Source: Flammula alnicola (Eukaryota; Basidiomycota; Agaricomycetes; Agaricales; Strophariaceae). From it: a stretch of 64,000 nucleotides of DNA. Positions 35,076-45,514 of the stretch are shown piece after piece. The DNA lies in contig JADNRV010000002.1 in assembly GCA_015499995.1 (NCBI GenBank), positions 682,001 through 746,000 on the forward strand. The letters run 5' to 3'. The number at the start of each line of letters is the position of its first letter. The first letter of the stretch is position 1. The position numbers and the translations under genes are program-made. The notes beneath the pieces were generated by a model. That model was not told where the DNA came from and did no database searches. It was given only the letters and a program-made list of their open reading frames with translations.

Positions 35076-37185
35076 ACCGGATTGAAGGCCCCTTGACAGA
35101 CGATCACTTGTCTTCCTACAGCCCCAACATGCCACCTCCATCTTTCGCGCCCATCGCCTTCGTCCTAGTCGCGTTGGACTTGTATATTCCGGACCTCTTC
35201 ATGGTGGTTGCTCGACACATCTCTCATCTTTCATCCTATGCAGGATGGGACGTCTGTTCTCTATCCTTTCTTCCTTCTCCCCATGTACATATTTGACTGT
35301 TGTTCTTGTGTTTATCTTGGAGGGTTTTGCAGAGGAGGAACCCACAACGGAAATGGAAGATAAAAAAGGAGGAAGACCAGCTGAGGCAGCATTTGCACTT
35401 TGTGTGCCGCCTGCTTTATACCGCAGCAGCTGTCGTATTTTGCGATCGGCGAATAGCACTGAGCCGGAAGGAATGCGGCCTTGCTTTTCTTTTTAGATGT
35501 ACATATTTTGGATTGAATTTCATCTGGCTTTGTCTTGTTTAGAGGGTTGCACTCAACTGCATAGAGGACGAGGGGATAGACAAGGAGGAAGCCGAGGACA
35601 TATACTATGTAGTGCCGTAGCGAGGCGAAACCGTTCAACACAGTTGTCGTATAGTCGCTTAAAATCGTCGTACCATAATTCGATGCACATTGTTTTCCTA
35701 TTTTCTATTTCGTAAGGCTACCCTGTAACTTGAAACGGTAGAATAGTACAGTAGTAATCCAACAGACCTGCAAGAAAGAACCACATATATGGAGGCATTG
35801 ATACAACAAGGTTGGTCGCTTATACGTGGTAGTACCTACAAGTCTTCGTAAGTCGTGGGAAAAGCATACAAGTCGAGATCGTGAGGCAAAGCTCATGGTA
35901 CCGAGGATTCCGTTGGAGGCCAAGCGTAGGTTGCACTGCGCGTCGCTGAGCGGGTCCAATGCCGTTCCGAGCGTACGTGACGAGTCGGCGCCGAGGAGAA
36001 GGGGCATTAGCAGAGCTGAAAGGAGAATGAAATGACACCAGTCCTACAGTCTATGGCGAAAAGACGGAGAGAGAATTGAGCTCGTTTCCCTGCCTTGCCC
36101 ATGCGCACAGCATTGTCATAGGTAGGAAGTCGTTGTCATTTTTTTTGTTGATCAGGATCGTATGTAGAACCTTTGGCAGTGTTAGGTGCGAGTAGACCTT
36201 TTGTGCAGAAATCACACATTAGGCTTGTAAACTCACAACCGAATGTATCTATGCTTCGCTGGTTGTTATTCAATGGTTCAGGCGTGGGGATACTTGGAAT
36301 CCCGACAATTGTTTCGGGAAAAGTTTCGCTGCTTATGTAGGGCCTGGCCGTCAGATCAATCTGACAAGAGCAATCCAGATCTGTTTCGCAGCCTCTCAAC
36401 AAATTGCCTATATATTTTGACAGGAACTCGACGTACTCAATGGGGCATCAATTTATGAGATTGGCGCCTTAGGACTGAACCGCGCGTCTCCCGACTCTCC
36501 CGAGTCGACGGTTGCCACTCTGAACATGCATAGGCAGGTGCTGAAAGTGACTCCAAGGTAGGGTAGAACTGTCACGATGAGATGATAGAGATACCGGAAG
36601 ATGCTGGCCTGCAAGACTGAGTAGCACGTACAAGCAGGAAGAGTCACAGCAAATCAAGTTCCAGAGACTTGGCGAACGAACAAGGATCCAAGCACGATAA
36701 CGTCACTGAAGTCCATGTACGGAAATAATGGTCCAAATAGCTTCCCGAGATCTGAAGTCTATTTTTGCCACGAAATAGGGGACGAGGAAACGGTATTGAA
36801 CGTTGAAAATCTGTAAAGGGGCGTCATTTATAGCCTGAACGCAAAGATTTGGGACTTACCTGGCGTTGGATTGTCCTAGTGAGCTATTGGTTCTGCGATC
36901 ATTGGCAATTAGTGGAACTGAGAGGAATTCCACGAGGAAAGCTGTGCAAATATAGCTTGTTTATTGAGATTGTCGCTCAGACCAGAAAACCTGTCTTTCA
37001 CTTGACATGAAGGTTGATTGTCTGGGGTAGGTGGGAGAGCTCTCTGTCGGCAGAGTAAGCATTGTCATTTGGTAGGCGAGGGGAGAGTATCTACCTGATT
37101 TTTCGCCGAAGTCAGAGACACCTCGAGTACAATCAGAAATTCCGAGTGCTTGATCGGTTGGCAATTTTTGCCATAAAATCTGCGC

Positions 37186-38477
37186 CTAACATCTTGTTCT
37201 CTTCAGAGCAGATAGAACGCTATGAATACATGGCAACAAGTCATTGTGGATGGGACGGTCCTCGATTTCATGTATGGCATCGTGTAGCTCAGAGATGCTT
37301 GTATCCAAAAATTGTGAAGCTTCTAGGATTTCAAAAGGGCTAGACAAAGCTGCTACGAAATTTGCAGGAGCAAAAATGGTGTATATGCGCTTCGACGTGT
37401 CAACTTTGGGGAGTCTGCCGTCGGGTTTGCCGTCTCCACGCAGGGGTTTGTCGTCAGTCGATAGGCAACGCTGCCGTTCAGAAGATTTGAGGAATTGGGC
37501 AGTTGACTTTACGGACACGTCGGAAAGAAGAATCTAGAGGCGAGGACTTGAACGCGTCGGTATTTGAGGCCCTCGTTTCGTTTTTAAGGGGGTCCTTGAT
37601 TTCGAGTCCGGGTGTCAGAAGTAAATCGGGCACCAAATCCCTTTTTCACGCTGAGATATTCGACGAATTTGAGGATGCAATGAGAAGTGTTTATGCTGAG
37701 GACGGGTGCCGCTGAAGTGGGCAGTGTTTCTTGGATGAGGACGCTTAAGTAGGAGATTTCTAGCTGTGTTCAACGGTGCTGTTCTGAGTTGCAATTGAAT
37801 TTCCGGGGGGAATATTCTTCAATTTCTTGATCTGGCCGGCGCGTCGCAAATTTAATTCTTTGAATATTCGAACGGCTCACCGGCATAAATTTCCTGGAAA
37901 TCTCGCAGATGATATTCTGGAGCTGAAGAACGGTGAGGAACTCGAGGGTGCGTAAGGCCTGCATATTGTCCGCTAGAAATTTATTTCTAGGAGGAACTAA
38001 TGAGCGTTCAAGAGGGAATATTTTCGAAGATTCAGATATTTACCGCCGGAATTGGACCGGGGGCCAGCCACTGCCACGGCAGCTTCGTGTCTTGGGCCAC
38101 CCCATTGTTTGGGAGAATTCGAAGCGCTTTGCACCTAGAACAGAACCCTTCTTGACCACGACGTCGAGTTTCTCGCGCACTTGATGGTCGAATATCTTGC
38201 TGCCAGCATTTCTCAGACTCAATATTTTCAAGAAAATCGTCTTGCATTCTTCATGGTCGAGGGAATATGCTTTAAGACCTCCCTCTTACGGGAAAAAAAT
38301 CGCATGTGGTTGGGGCTTTGCAAAACTTGGTCTTGACGTCTTTCAGGAGGTCTTCCAAAGTCGGACAGACCGCCCCAGCATGGCGAGTACAGCACAGAGA
38401 CCTCAGCCAGGACGGTCGCCAACTGCAGCCAGAAACAAAGCACAATATTCAAGCGACGGGCGACCTTCGATAGGATC
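37186..38477 (-). pseudogene. Decayed multi-exon gene, copy 2 (better preserved)
   Basis: Minus-strand gene trace. Pieces in order: 38477-38412 GRPSLEYCALFLAAVGDR; about 38385-38295 AGAVCPTLEDLLKDVKTK ending at a GTAAGAG donor; 38280-38045 LKAYSLDHEECKTIFLK and on; about 37980-37880 FLADNMQALRTLEFLTVLQ and LQNIICEISRKFMP ending at a GTGAGC donor; about 37762-37588 LEISYLSVLIQETLPTS and ILKFVEYLSVKKG; and 37518-37186 KSSERQRCLSTDD with FVAALSSPFEILEASQFLD and ISELHDAIHEIEDR. Alternating open pieces with donors between them look like exons. I could not join them into one frame, and the start region has a stop, so it is called a pseudogene. It may instead be a live gene with exons I failed to place. 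Confidence 0.45.
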
Positions 38478-39999
38478 TCAAAAAAACATTGTACCCGTCA
38501 CCCATATCTTAAAGGCCCGTTAAAGGAGATTGCAGCTTGTGGGTTAGCAGGTTGAGGGAGACGAGATATCGCGTTGCTTGGGGCCACGCAGAGCACCGAC
38601 GGTGAGTTTTGTCTTGAATCCTTGCATTTTGCAGCCATCGATTTGGCGGCTGGGTAGTCGTCTCTTCTTGGACGACGGCCTCATTGTCTTGAAGGTCTTC
38701 ATGATCTTGCAGTCTTGAGCGGTCTCGAGGAGATACGCCTTGAGATCGATACATCGAATGGGTCTTATCAAGGCTCAGCGCCGACAACGATTGACCATTC
38801 ACAAAACATTTACAAAATTTATCCTGTACATGGGGAGGGAGGCGAAAGAACGAAAGGCTAACATGAGTTCGTTGTTGTCTTTTAGGCTGCGGGGCGAGTG
38901 ACTCACATGTGTGACCCCGCCTGGGCCCGACGTTTTGCCCAAATTTGGCATGAGCGCGCCCGTGCGTGGGAACACGCTCCAGAATGTGGGGCGATTTCGC
39001 CCGACATTGTCATCGAAACGTGTCGAAAGCAGTATCTGCATGCATGGACCATGTTCTATGGGCATTAAAAATGCACCAAAATTCGAGGAGTTGGGGCTTA
39101 ATTCCTTGACCCAAGCTGAGGATTCCAACCATCGCGGAAAGAAGACACCAGGAAGAATGCGTCGCCCATCGCTGAGGAAGAAGCTTACAGCTTACTAGAA
39201 TCCACCTATTTACGAAGACCATGAAGATGGGAAGGACTCGGGAGGCGGGTATAAACGAGCAAAGCTTTCGACCAACATGCAGGCATGGAGCGTCATCTCA
39301 AGCTTCCTCTCATTCATGGACGGCATTCTTGCGCTTCCTTGCGCCAAGTTCACCGCCATGTGACTCACCACATCGAGGGTATCGATCACGCGTTCGCGAG
39401 TCTTTGACAGCGGGAGTTGTTCAGCCTTCCAGTTGGTGGGGACAGATTATTGGCCCTGGTTTGTGCGATGCAATCTCCCCGTCGCTGTAGGATGGAGATA
39501 GACTCTGGAGAACGGGTCCTGAATATTCTTGGCGTGTGGCGGCAGGAAGAATAGATTCAAAATAACGGGCATCAATTCTGGACAATGGCAACTGGCGAAG
39601 TTGGAAACGTGTACCGTACGTACGCTTTCTTTTTTTTCTCACTCAGAAATTTTTAAACTTTGGTTTTCAGAACCGAGATGCCATCCAAACATAGAGCACA
39701 ACAAAAATCTTCATGGCCCATGCCTCTTATGACCATTGTACTCTGCCCAGAACATCTTTTTTAGCCTTCGAGCAAAAATGTCAACTGCGCAACCTCAAAT
39801 AGGCGATGTTTAACCTCCCTAGTGGAACCCTTACCGTTAGCGCTTCTCAGCTTTTTTTCCAGCACCCTGGATGTCCCTGACCTTTAAATAGGTGCAAAAG
39901 TCGCGTCTTTCTTTTCCTCCATCCCCCATTCAGCAATTTCTCAGCCTTTCCCACATTTCACACTCAACTATGGATTGTCCTTCCTCGTTTGTCGATGAC

Positions 40000-40699
40000 A
40001 TGGCCACCGTCAACGACACCACCGCTCCAAAATCCACCACTGCAAACGCCAGCGACAACGCTGACAAGGGCAAGGCAAGGCAACGGCTGCTGTCGAACCG
40101 CGCCTGCCTTCGTTCGAGGAGGCCACTGGCCTCATCGACTGTTCGCGTCTTCCGAGCTATCGCGAAACACGTATTGGTCGGTTCCATCCTTACATGCGAT
40201 CGGTTCCAGTGCTCGTTGATGGGACTGGCATCGACCGCCTCTTCGTAAGTACCTTTGCGCCGGCCTTTTTCCTGCTTCCTTGTTCTGTTTTCTTTTTTGA
40301 AAAAATGGTAACTCAATGCTAACTATGATTTTTTTGGTCATCTAGAACACTATCTACGACGAAGAACGCGTCGAGTTGAACGTCCCACCTGCACGCCATG
40401 GAGCTCAACTCACGGTGCCACCTTTGGTACGTCGTGGCTTTTTTTTTGCATTCCTTCTCCTCTGTCTGACTTGGATTTAAAAAAGGTGCCCCGTCTCGAA
40501 GGCCATGAGCTGCAACAGCAGCTGGATGAAACTTTGCACAACATCCAGGAATATGACCGACGCCGTCATAACGTCGCCTCAGTCATCCTTGTACGCTTCT
40601 TCCCTCCGTCCCTGCACCTGCTCTCCTCCCTTACTCATCGCCGTGCCCTCTTTCTCGTCGCAGAACGAATTCATCGCAGGTCTGACTCGCGCTATGTAG
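40000..40699 (+). pseudogene. Orphan small gene, copy 2, frameshifted
   Basis: Copy of the gene at 34382-35075. Exons by homology are 40000..40244, 40346..40426, 40486..40590 and 40664..40699. The last three have the same lengths as in copy 1 (81, 105 and 36 nt) and keep every splice site. Exon 1 is 245 nt instead of 246, and the frame breaks near 40080 in a GGCAAGGCAAGG repeat, between ADKGKA and the conserved PSFEEATG block. Slippage in that short repeat is a likely cause. Downstream, the protein is well kept (TRIGRFHPYMRSVPVLVDG, TIYDEERVELNVPP, FIAGLTRAM). An upstream ATG at 39970 is in the same frame. Confidence 0.6.
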
Positions 40700-41280
40700 T
40701 CCGGATTGAAGGCCCTTGACAGACGACTGTTTGTCTTCCCACAGCTCCATCGTGCCACCTCCATCGTCCTCGCCCATTGCCCTAGTCCTAGTCGCCTCGG
40801 ACTTGTATATTCCCATCGTCTTCGTGGCGGTCGCTCGACAGATTCGCCAGCGTTCATCCCATACAGGACTCGGACATCTCGCTCTCTTGTTTTCTTCTCT
40901 TTCTCTTCTTTCTTCTCGTGTACATATTTGCCTGTTGTTCTTACGCTTCATTTTGGAAGGTTTTGCAGAGGAGAGAACACGCCGAAAAAATGGAAAAGAA
41001 AAGAAAAGAAAAAGGAGTAGGGATGGCCAGGAAAGGCAGCCCTTTCACTATTTTTTCTGCCTACTCCTTGCACCGCAACAGTTGTCGCTTCAAAAAGGCG
41101 ATGACTTCCCAGGTTGGAAGGAATACGGTCCTGGTCAACCTTTTGATTTTTACATGTTACATATTTTGCATTGAATCCCTTCTGGCTTTGTCTTGATTAG
41201 AGGGTTGCGCCCATCTAGATGATGAGGAGGCAGACAAGGAGGAAGGGAGGATACATGCTATATAGTGCCGTTGCGACGCG

Positions 41281-41762
41281 AAATTACTCTAGGCCGCAGT
41301 TGTCGTATAGATGCTTGAAACCATCATACTCTAATTCGATACATATACACCGTTGTAATTGTTTTCCTGTTTTTCGTTGTCGTATAGTTGATTAGAACCC
41401 AATTGGATGCATACATATTGTTGCCATTACATGTTTTTCTTACAGCCCGCCATTCGTGAGGGGTATCCCATAAGCTGAACTGGTACAATACAGTACTAGT
41501 CCAACAAAACCGAAACAAAAATTACATGCATGAAGCAGTAGTATTTGAGTAGATACAAATGTCGTGACCCATGCATGCGTGGTGAAGCATACAAGTCGAG
41601 TCGGAGTCGTAAGGCAAAGTTTATAAGTTCTGTGCATGAACCACGAACATTATCACGAACCACCGCCAAGCTCAGGGAAGAGTCCGACGAGGATCCTGTC
41701 GAGGAGAAAGACGACCAAGCGCAGGTTGCACTGCGCGTCGCTGAGTGGGTTCAACGCGTTTC
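41281..41762. repeat. Junction repeat r, copy 3 (right end of the tandem block)
   Basis: Third copy of the junction segment. It starts at about the TATAG and TGCTTGAAACCATCATAC words, which also open copy 1, and ends near 41762, where similarity to the other two copies stops (GAGTGGGTTCAACGCG). The sequence after it belongs to the 3' side of the RhoGAP gene. The frame with EESDEDPVEEKDDQAQ is open here and closes with a stop at 41776-41778. Confidence 0.65.
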
Positions 41763-42025
41763 TGATTATTATGGTTGATACAGAAGGTGATGGAGGCGGG
41801 TATTTACATCATTGGTGTGCAGCTTCGTACCATTCAGCTCAGAGTTGAACAATTCCTCCTGATCACCCCCATCTCAGATACGATTGCACAAGCATTTATA
41901 AATACATTGGAATCCTACCACGCTCGGGAGTCGGCATGGACAAAACCATCAACAGGGTATACAAAAGCAGGCATCGCAATAAATAAAGCAGCAATAACTT
42001 AATCCTCCATCCGCAATTAACTGGC

Positions 42026-44812
42026 TTACACGCCACGTTCAAACAGCCGTCTCCTTTCGCTGACACTCAGCCTTGGCTCCTCATCACCATCTTGCTCGGC
42101 TCCGTTTCTTTCTTCCCGCCTCGGGGTCGCAGAAAGTGAGTGGCGCTTAGGCACAGGAGGGGCACCTGCAGGTGGGGTGAAGAAGCCCTCAGCAATGACA
42201 CTCACAGCCTCCACAGCTGCACCAGATCCCTTCCTTGTTGAACCCCTCCCGACCACAATAGATCCCTTCCTAAGCGTCCCTGCAGTCCCGTACGCTCCTC
42301 CTCCGCCATTACTTCCTGAGCCTTCGATGCTGACCATCGACCGTGCTTTGCCATTTGCCGAATATGCTGAAGAGGAGCGTAACGTCCCATTCCGCGCGGA
42401 GATACCATCATTGAACATCGAACGCGCAGAGGGTCCATTCCCGTTGTTCCCGTTCGATAGTGCATGCCGATGTCGCTTTGTGGTGTAATGAACGTTGGGA
42501 TCGCTGGGACTGCCGAGAAGGCCGGGAGAGTTATGGCTCATGGAAGGATGGTTGGGATGTGATCTTTGTTCGATCCCAATAGGCATTACCAGCATCTCGT
42601 CATCCACGTCTTCCTCCTCCTCACCATCACCAAGAACATACGTCGCCTGTCCAGGACTACCAGATCCGGAGCTCCCACCGTCCATCCCTTGTGAGCGTAG
42701 GCTCCGCCATGGAGCCACCGCCTCGGTCCGGTCTACGACTTCATCAAAAACTTCATAATACCGCCGAATACACAACGCGATGACCATGCCTAGGGTAGTC
42801 CGCTCACTTCCCTCCAGATGTGACTCAGAATGCAACTGGTGGGATTGTGACAGGGTAGCGGTGCTTGTCGTTTGGACTCCTGCAGTCATCCCCGGAACGG
42901 GCACGCTGCACATCATTACGTCACGCATGGCATTTGCGCCTTTGACGAGGTTGGGACATATGACAATGGCAAGATTGGTCGCGTCCATTCGATTATAGTC
43001 GCTTCGCAGAGAGACATCATGTAAAAGGTCTGGAAGAAACCATCAATCTCAAAAATACCAACGCAAATCCAGGAAAAGAGGAACTCACGCAATACATGTG
43101 ATAGTAAGATATAAGCACAAGGGACCAGTTCCGGAAGCAGGACGTCCCTCACAAATTGGACACTTGCCATCTCGCTTTCGTGATCCTCGCTGACTCCAGG
43201 AGGCAACGGGCATCGTATCACAATCCCATATAAACTCTCTGGAAAGATAGGCTCGGGCAGGTCCCTCAGATATTTCTTCAACAGTACGGCTGCCAGATGC
43301 GGGTCCGCAAAATTCTCTAGAGAGACAACATTGCCGCGGTCATATGCTTCTTGCGCAGCGCGCAGCAAAGAGGACGACGGTGAACGCCTGAAGAGACCTT
43401 CATCTTGCAAGCCTGGTAATATCATTTCCCTCTTAAATCAATTCCCGGGACGCAAAACATGAAGAACGCACCCATATCTCTTAAGAATTGGATAGCATCC
43501 TTCACGACTCTTGGAACACCGCCTTTCTCTCCGCTGTAGCCCATGAGGTCTTGCAAAGGCACTCCGAAGACACTGGAGCGTGTTTGGATAGGTAGAGTAA
43601 TTTTGCGTTCGTATTTGAGGTTCTCTCTGCATCGTGAAATTAGAATGCAATGGGGGTTCAAAAAATAAAAATAAACACACTGATAGACAGCAGGTGGTAT
43701 GTCGATCTGCGTCAATGGGACGCATTTTGCAAGGTCAGAGAGAGTCGTGAGATACACCAGTTTGCGGAAAAACTTGGGGCTGAGGGGCTATCAGTAAGAA
43801 GGGTCAAACACCAAATCTACAGGAAGGATCAAACCTGATTATAGCCCCCGCCAAGGAGAAGAGCACTAAGGATATGGAGTCAGAGCCGCGTCTGTTGAGG
43901 CCTAGGATAAAAGCATACTTTTGGAGAAAAAAGATGACTGTACAATGTACTTGATTCAACCTATCAGCACTTTATGCCGTGATTCGCGAAGCGGAACTCC
44001 GAGTGAACGTTGACATACTAGCTGTTTCAAATTCTTTCTGTACTTCCTGCTCAAACTGCGATACGCCTTCCATACCCAGTTCCAGCTAGGCGCATGCTTC
44101 GAGCCTGTAGCAAAGAATACGACCGTGTAATCTGCTTCAACTATATGCACATAACGAATTTCAAGATCGATATAATCGAATAGGGTAAAATCAGAAAACG
44201 CAGTTATCAATGAGATGGTGGACGTACCGTATAAATTTAGATAAGCAAGGACACGTCTAGAAAGATGATGTAGGAGTTTAAACGGCAATCGTTTCGAGGG
44301 TGGGTAAGACATACGTGAGCAGGAGGTCGTATGAGACAACTTGGGGATCAGGTAGTGCAGAGGCATTGAGAACGACCCTATATCCAGAGATAAGTCAAAC
44401 GTTTCATAAGGCTAGGCCAAATTGGTGGTTTGTCCTACATGGGTCGCGTCCTGGCATAAATGTCTTAGTAATTGTGATGCTCGGGAAAAGTCAAAAAGCA
44501 GACGCACTCAAAATCAACCCCAGCCTGGAAAACCATTCTCGCTAGCACTTCTTGCACCATCCTTTTTTCCTCGTCTCCGTATGCATATTGGCTTTCTCCG
44601 TTCCAGGATGAATTCTCTTCCTGCGGCCTCTTCATCCAGCTTGGAGGGTTAAAGAACGTCTTCCGTTTGGTATTTGGAGACCAGGGATGGGATTCTGTTC
44701 CATTTCCATTCCTCGTGTGAGCGTAATCTGGACTATGGGGCGATGATGGAGCAGATTGAGCAAGCGAAAGCGCTGCGAGCCTTTGTTTAAGGTTGAATGA
44801 CGGAGGCGGCAT
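42026..44812 (-). CDS. CRAL-TRIO (Sec14-like) plus RhoGAP protein
   Basis: GTPase-activating protein for Rho-type GTPases with an N-terminal lipid-binding CRAL-TRIO fold, like animal ARHGAP1. Eleven exons, complement(42026..43029, 43089..43412, 43472..43626, 43681..43779, 43835..43865, 43919..43949, 44019..44140, 44228..44256, 44315..44377, 44439..44450, 44508..44812), give 724 aa. Seen: FETRPMVVLNASALPDP, EADYTVVFFATGSKHAPSWN, KLVYLTTLSDLAKCVP, then the GAP domain with the arginine finger in DEGLFRRSPS, VLLKKYLRDLPEPI, and the end LAIVICPNLVKG. The C-terminal ~300 residues are disordered and Ser/Gly-rich. The exon 44439..44450 is only 12 nt. The start at 44812 is the first ATG of exon 1; an upstream exon is not excluded. 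Confidence 0.88.
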
Positions 44813-45514
44813 CTCCAATGACACCCAGAAATGTCGTACTCGAGGTTTGTGCCACCTTCTTTGCTGGTCGGCAGGAGAGAAAGGGTTTTCTGGAGAACGT
44901 GGACGTCGACTGTTGTTAGTTTCTTCCTCGAGGTCGGAGTCTTTCAGACTTTAAGTTTCTGTTTTGGGGACATCTTTTCACGTGCCTGGCTTGTTGAATG
45001 GCAAGATCTTAAGGTTTGTTAAGACTGAAGCTACCGTACGCAGTAGTCAGCTCCATGTAAGTCAAACTTCAAGCCGCAAGAATTGTAGGACTTTCAGCGA
45101 TTGATCGTTGAAAGGAGTAAAGTTATTCAGTGTTCAGAGAGATGGTCACTTTCGCGGTACATACCGTTTCACGCATGCAGCCTAATTTTCGACTGTGTTC
45201 GAGTCATGGAATGAACGTCAATGCACCGCGACTCGATAGACACAGCCTAAACACGTTGCGGCTTGCAGGTGCTCTTGCAGGTGCTCTCATCCGTTGTGAG
45301 CTTAAATAATCTTAAATATGTTTGTGCTTCCATTTTCTCCCTTCTAGACACCAGGACTGTTTCCCAAAACATTTGATTTAGGGCGCGCTTGACGACTTCC
45401 AACACACCATTGCCAGAGCGAGGCACGTCTTGCGATAGATTAAAATAATTTCCTTCCAGTTTTCAATATGCACTGTAAATTAGGTATTCTTTGCAACGCG
45501 TTGACAACGCGCTA
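44813..45514. other. Intergenic region, RhoGAP promoter side
   Basis: 702 nt between the aconitase stop and the RhoGAP start, both on the minus strand. It should contain the aconitase terminator and the RhoGAP promoter. A direct repeat GCAGGTGCTCTTGCAGGTGC lies at 45267-45286. No coding exon, tRNA or known site was recognised. Confidence 0.4.

Larger units (their letters stand above)
29704..35640. repeat. Tandem duplication, unit copy 1
   Basis: First of two direct copies of a long unit, beginning just past the MSH1 stop. Landmarks in copy 1 recur in copy 2 in the same order and orientation: the block at 30753-30930 recurs at 36456-36630, that at 32233-32442 at 37933-38140, and the orphan gene at 34382-35075 at 40000-40699. 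Offsets are near 5700 nt on the left and near 5620 on the right, so copy 2 has lost about 80 nt net in between. By eye, identity is high (roughly nine bases in ten). The edges are approximate. No transposase, reverse transcriptase or terminal inverted repeat was recognised. Confidence 0.8.
35641..41280. repeat. Tandem duplication, unit copy 2
   Basis: Second direct copy of the unit, starting with junction repeat copy 2 (35641-36030). It is somewhat shorter than copy 1 because of several small deletions; for example, the stretch matching 33293-33330 is largely missing. It carries a frameshifted copy of the orphan gene (40000-40699) and a better-preserved copy of the minus-strand gene (37186-38477). 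The edges are estimated from where shared words start and stop and may be off by tens of bases. Confidence 0.8.

Noticed and set aside
29704..41762. LTR retrotransposon, possibly two elements sharing LTRs
   Set aside because: The r-U-r-U-r layout would fit, but no gag, reverse transcriptase, integrase or primer-binding site was seen, and the units contain intron-bearing host-like genes.
42177..42998. Plus-strand open frames over the C-terminal tail of the RhoGAP gene
   Set aside because: They lie antisense to a low-complexity coding exon and contain no recognisable motif.
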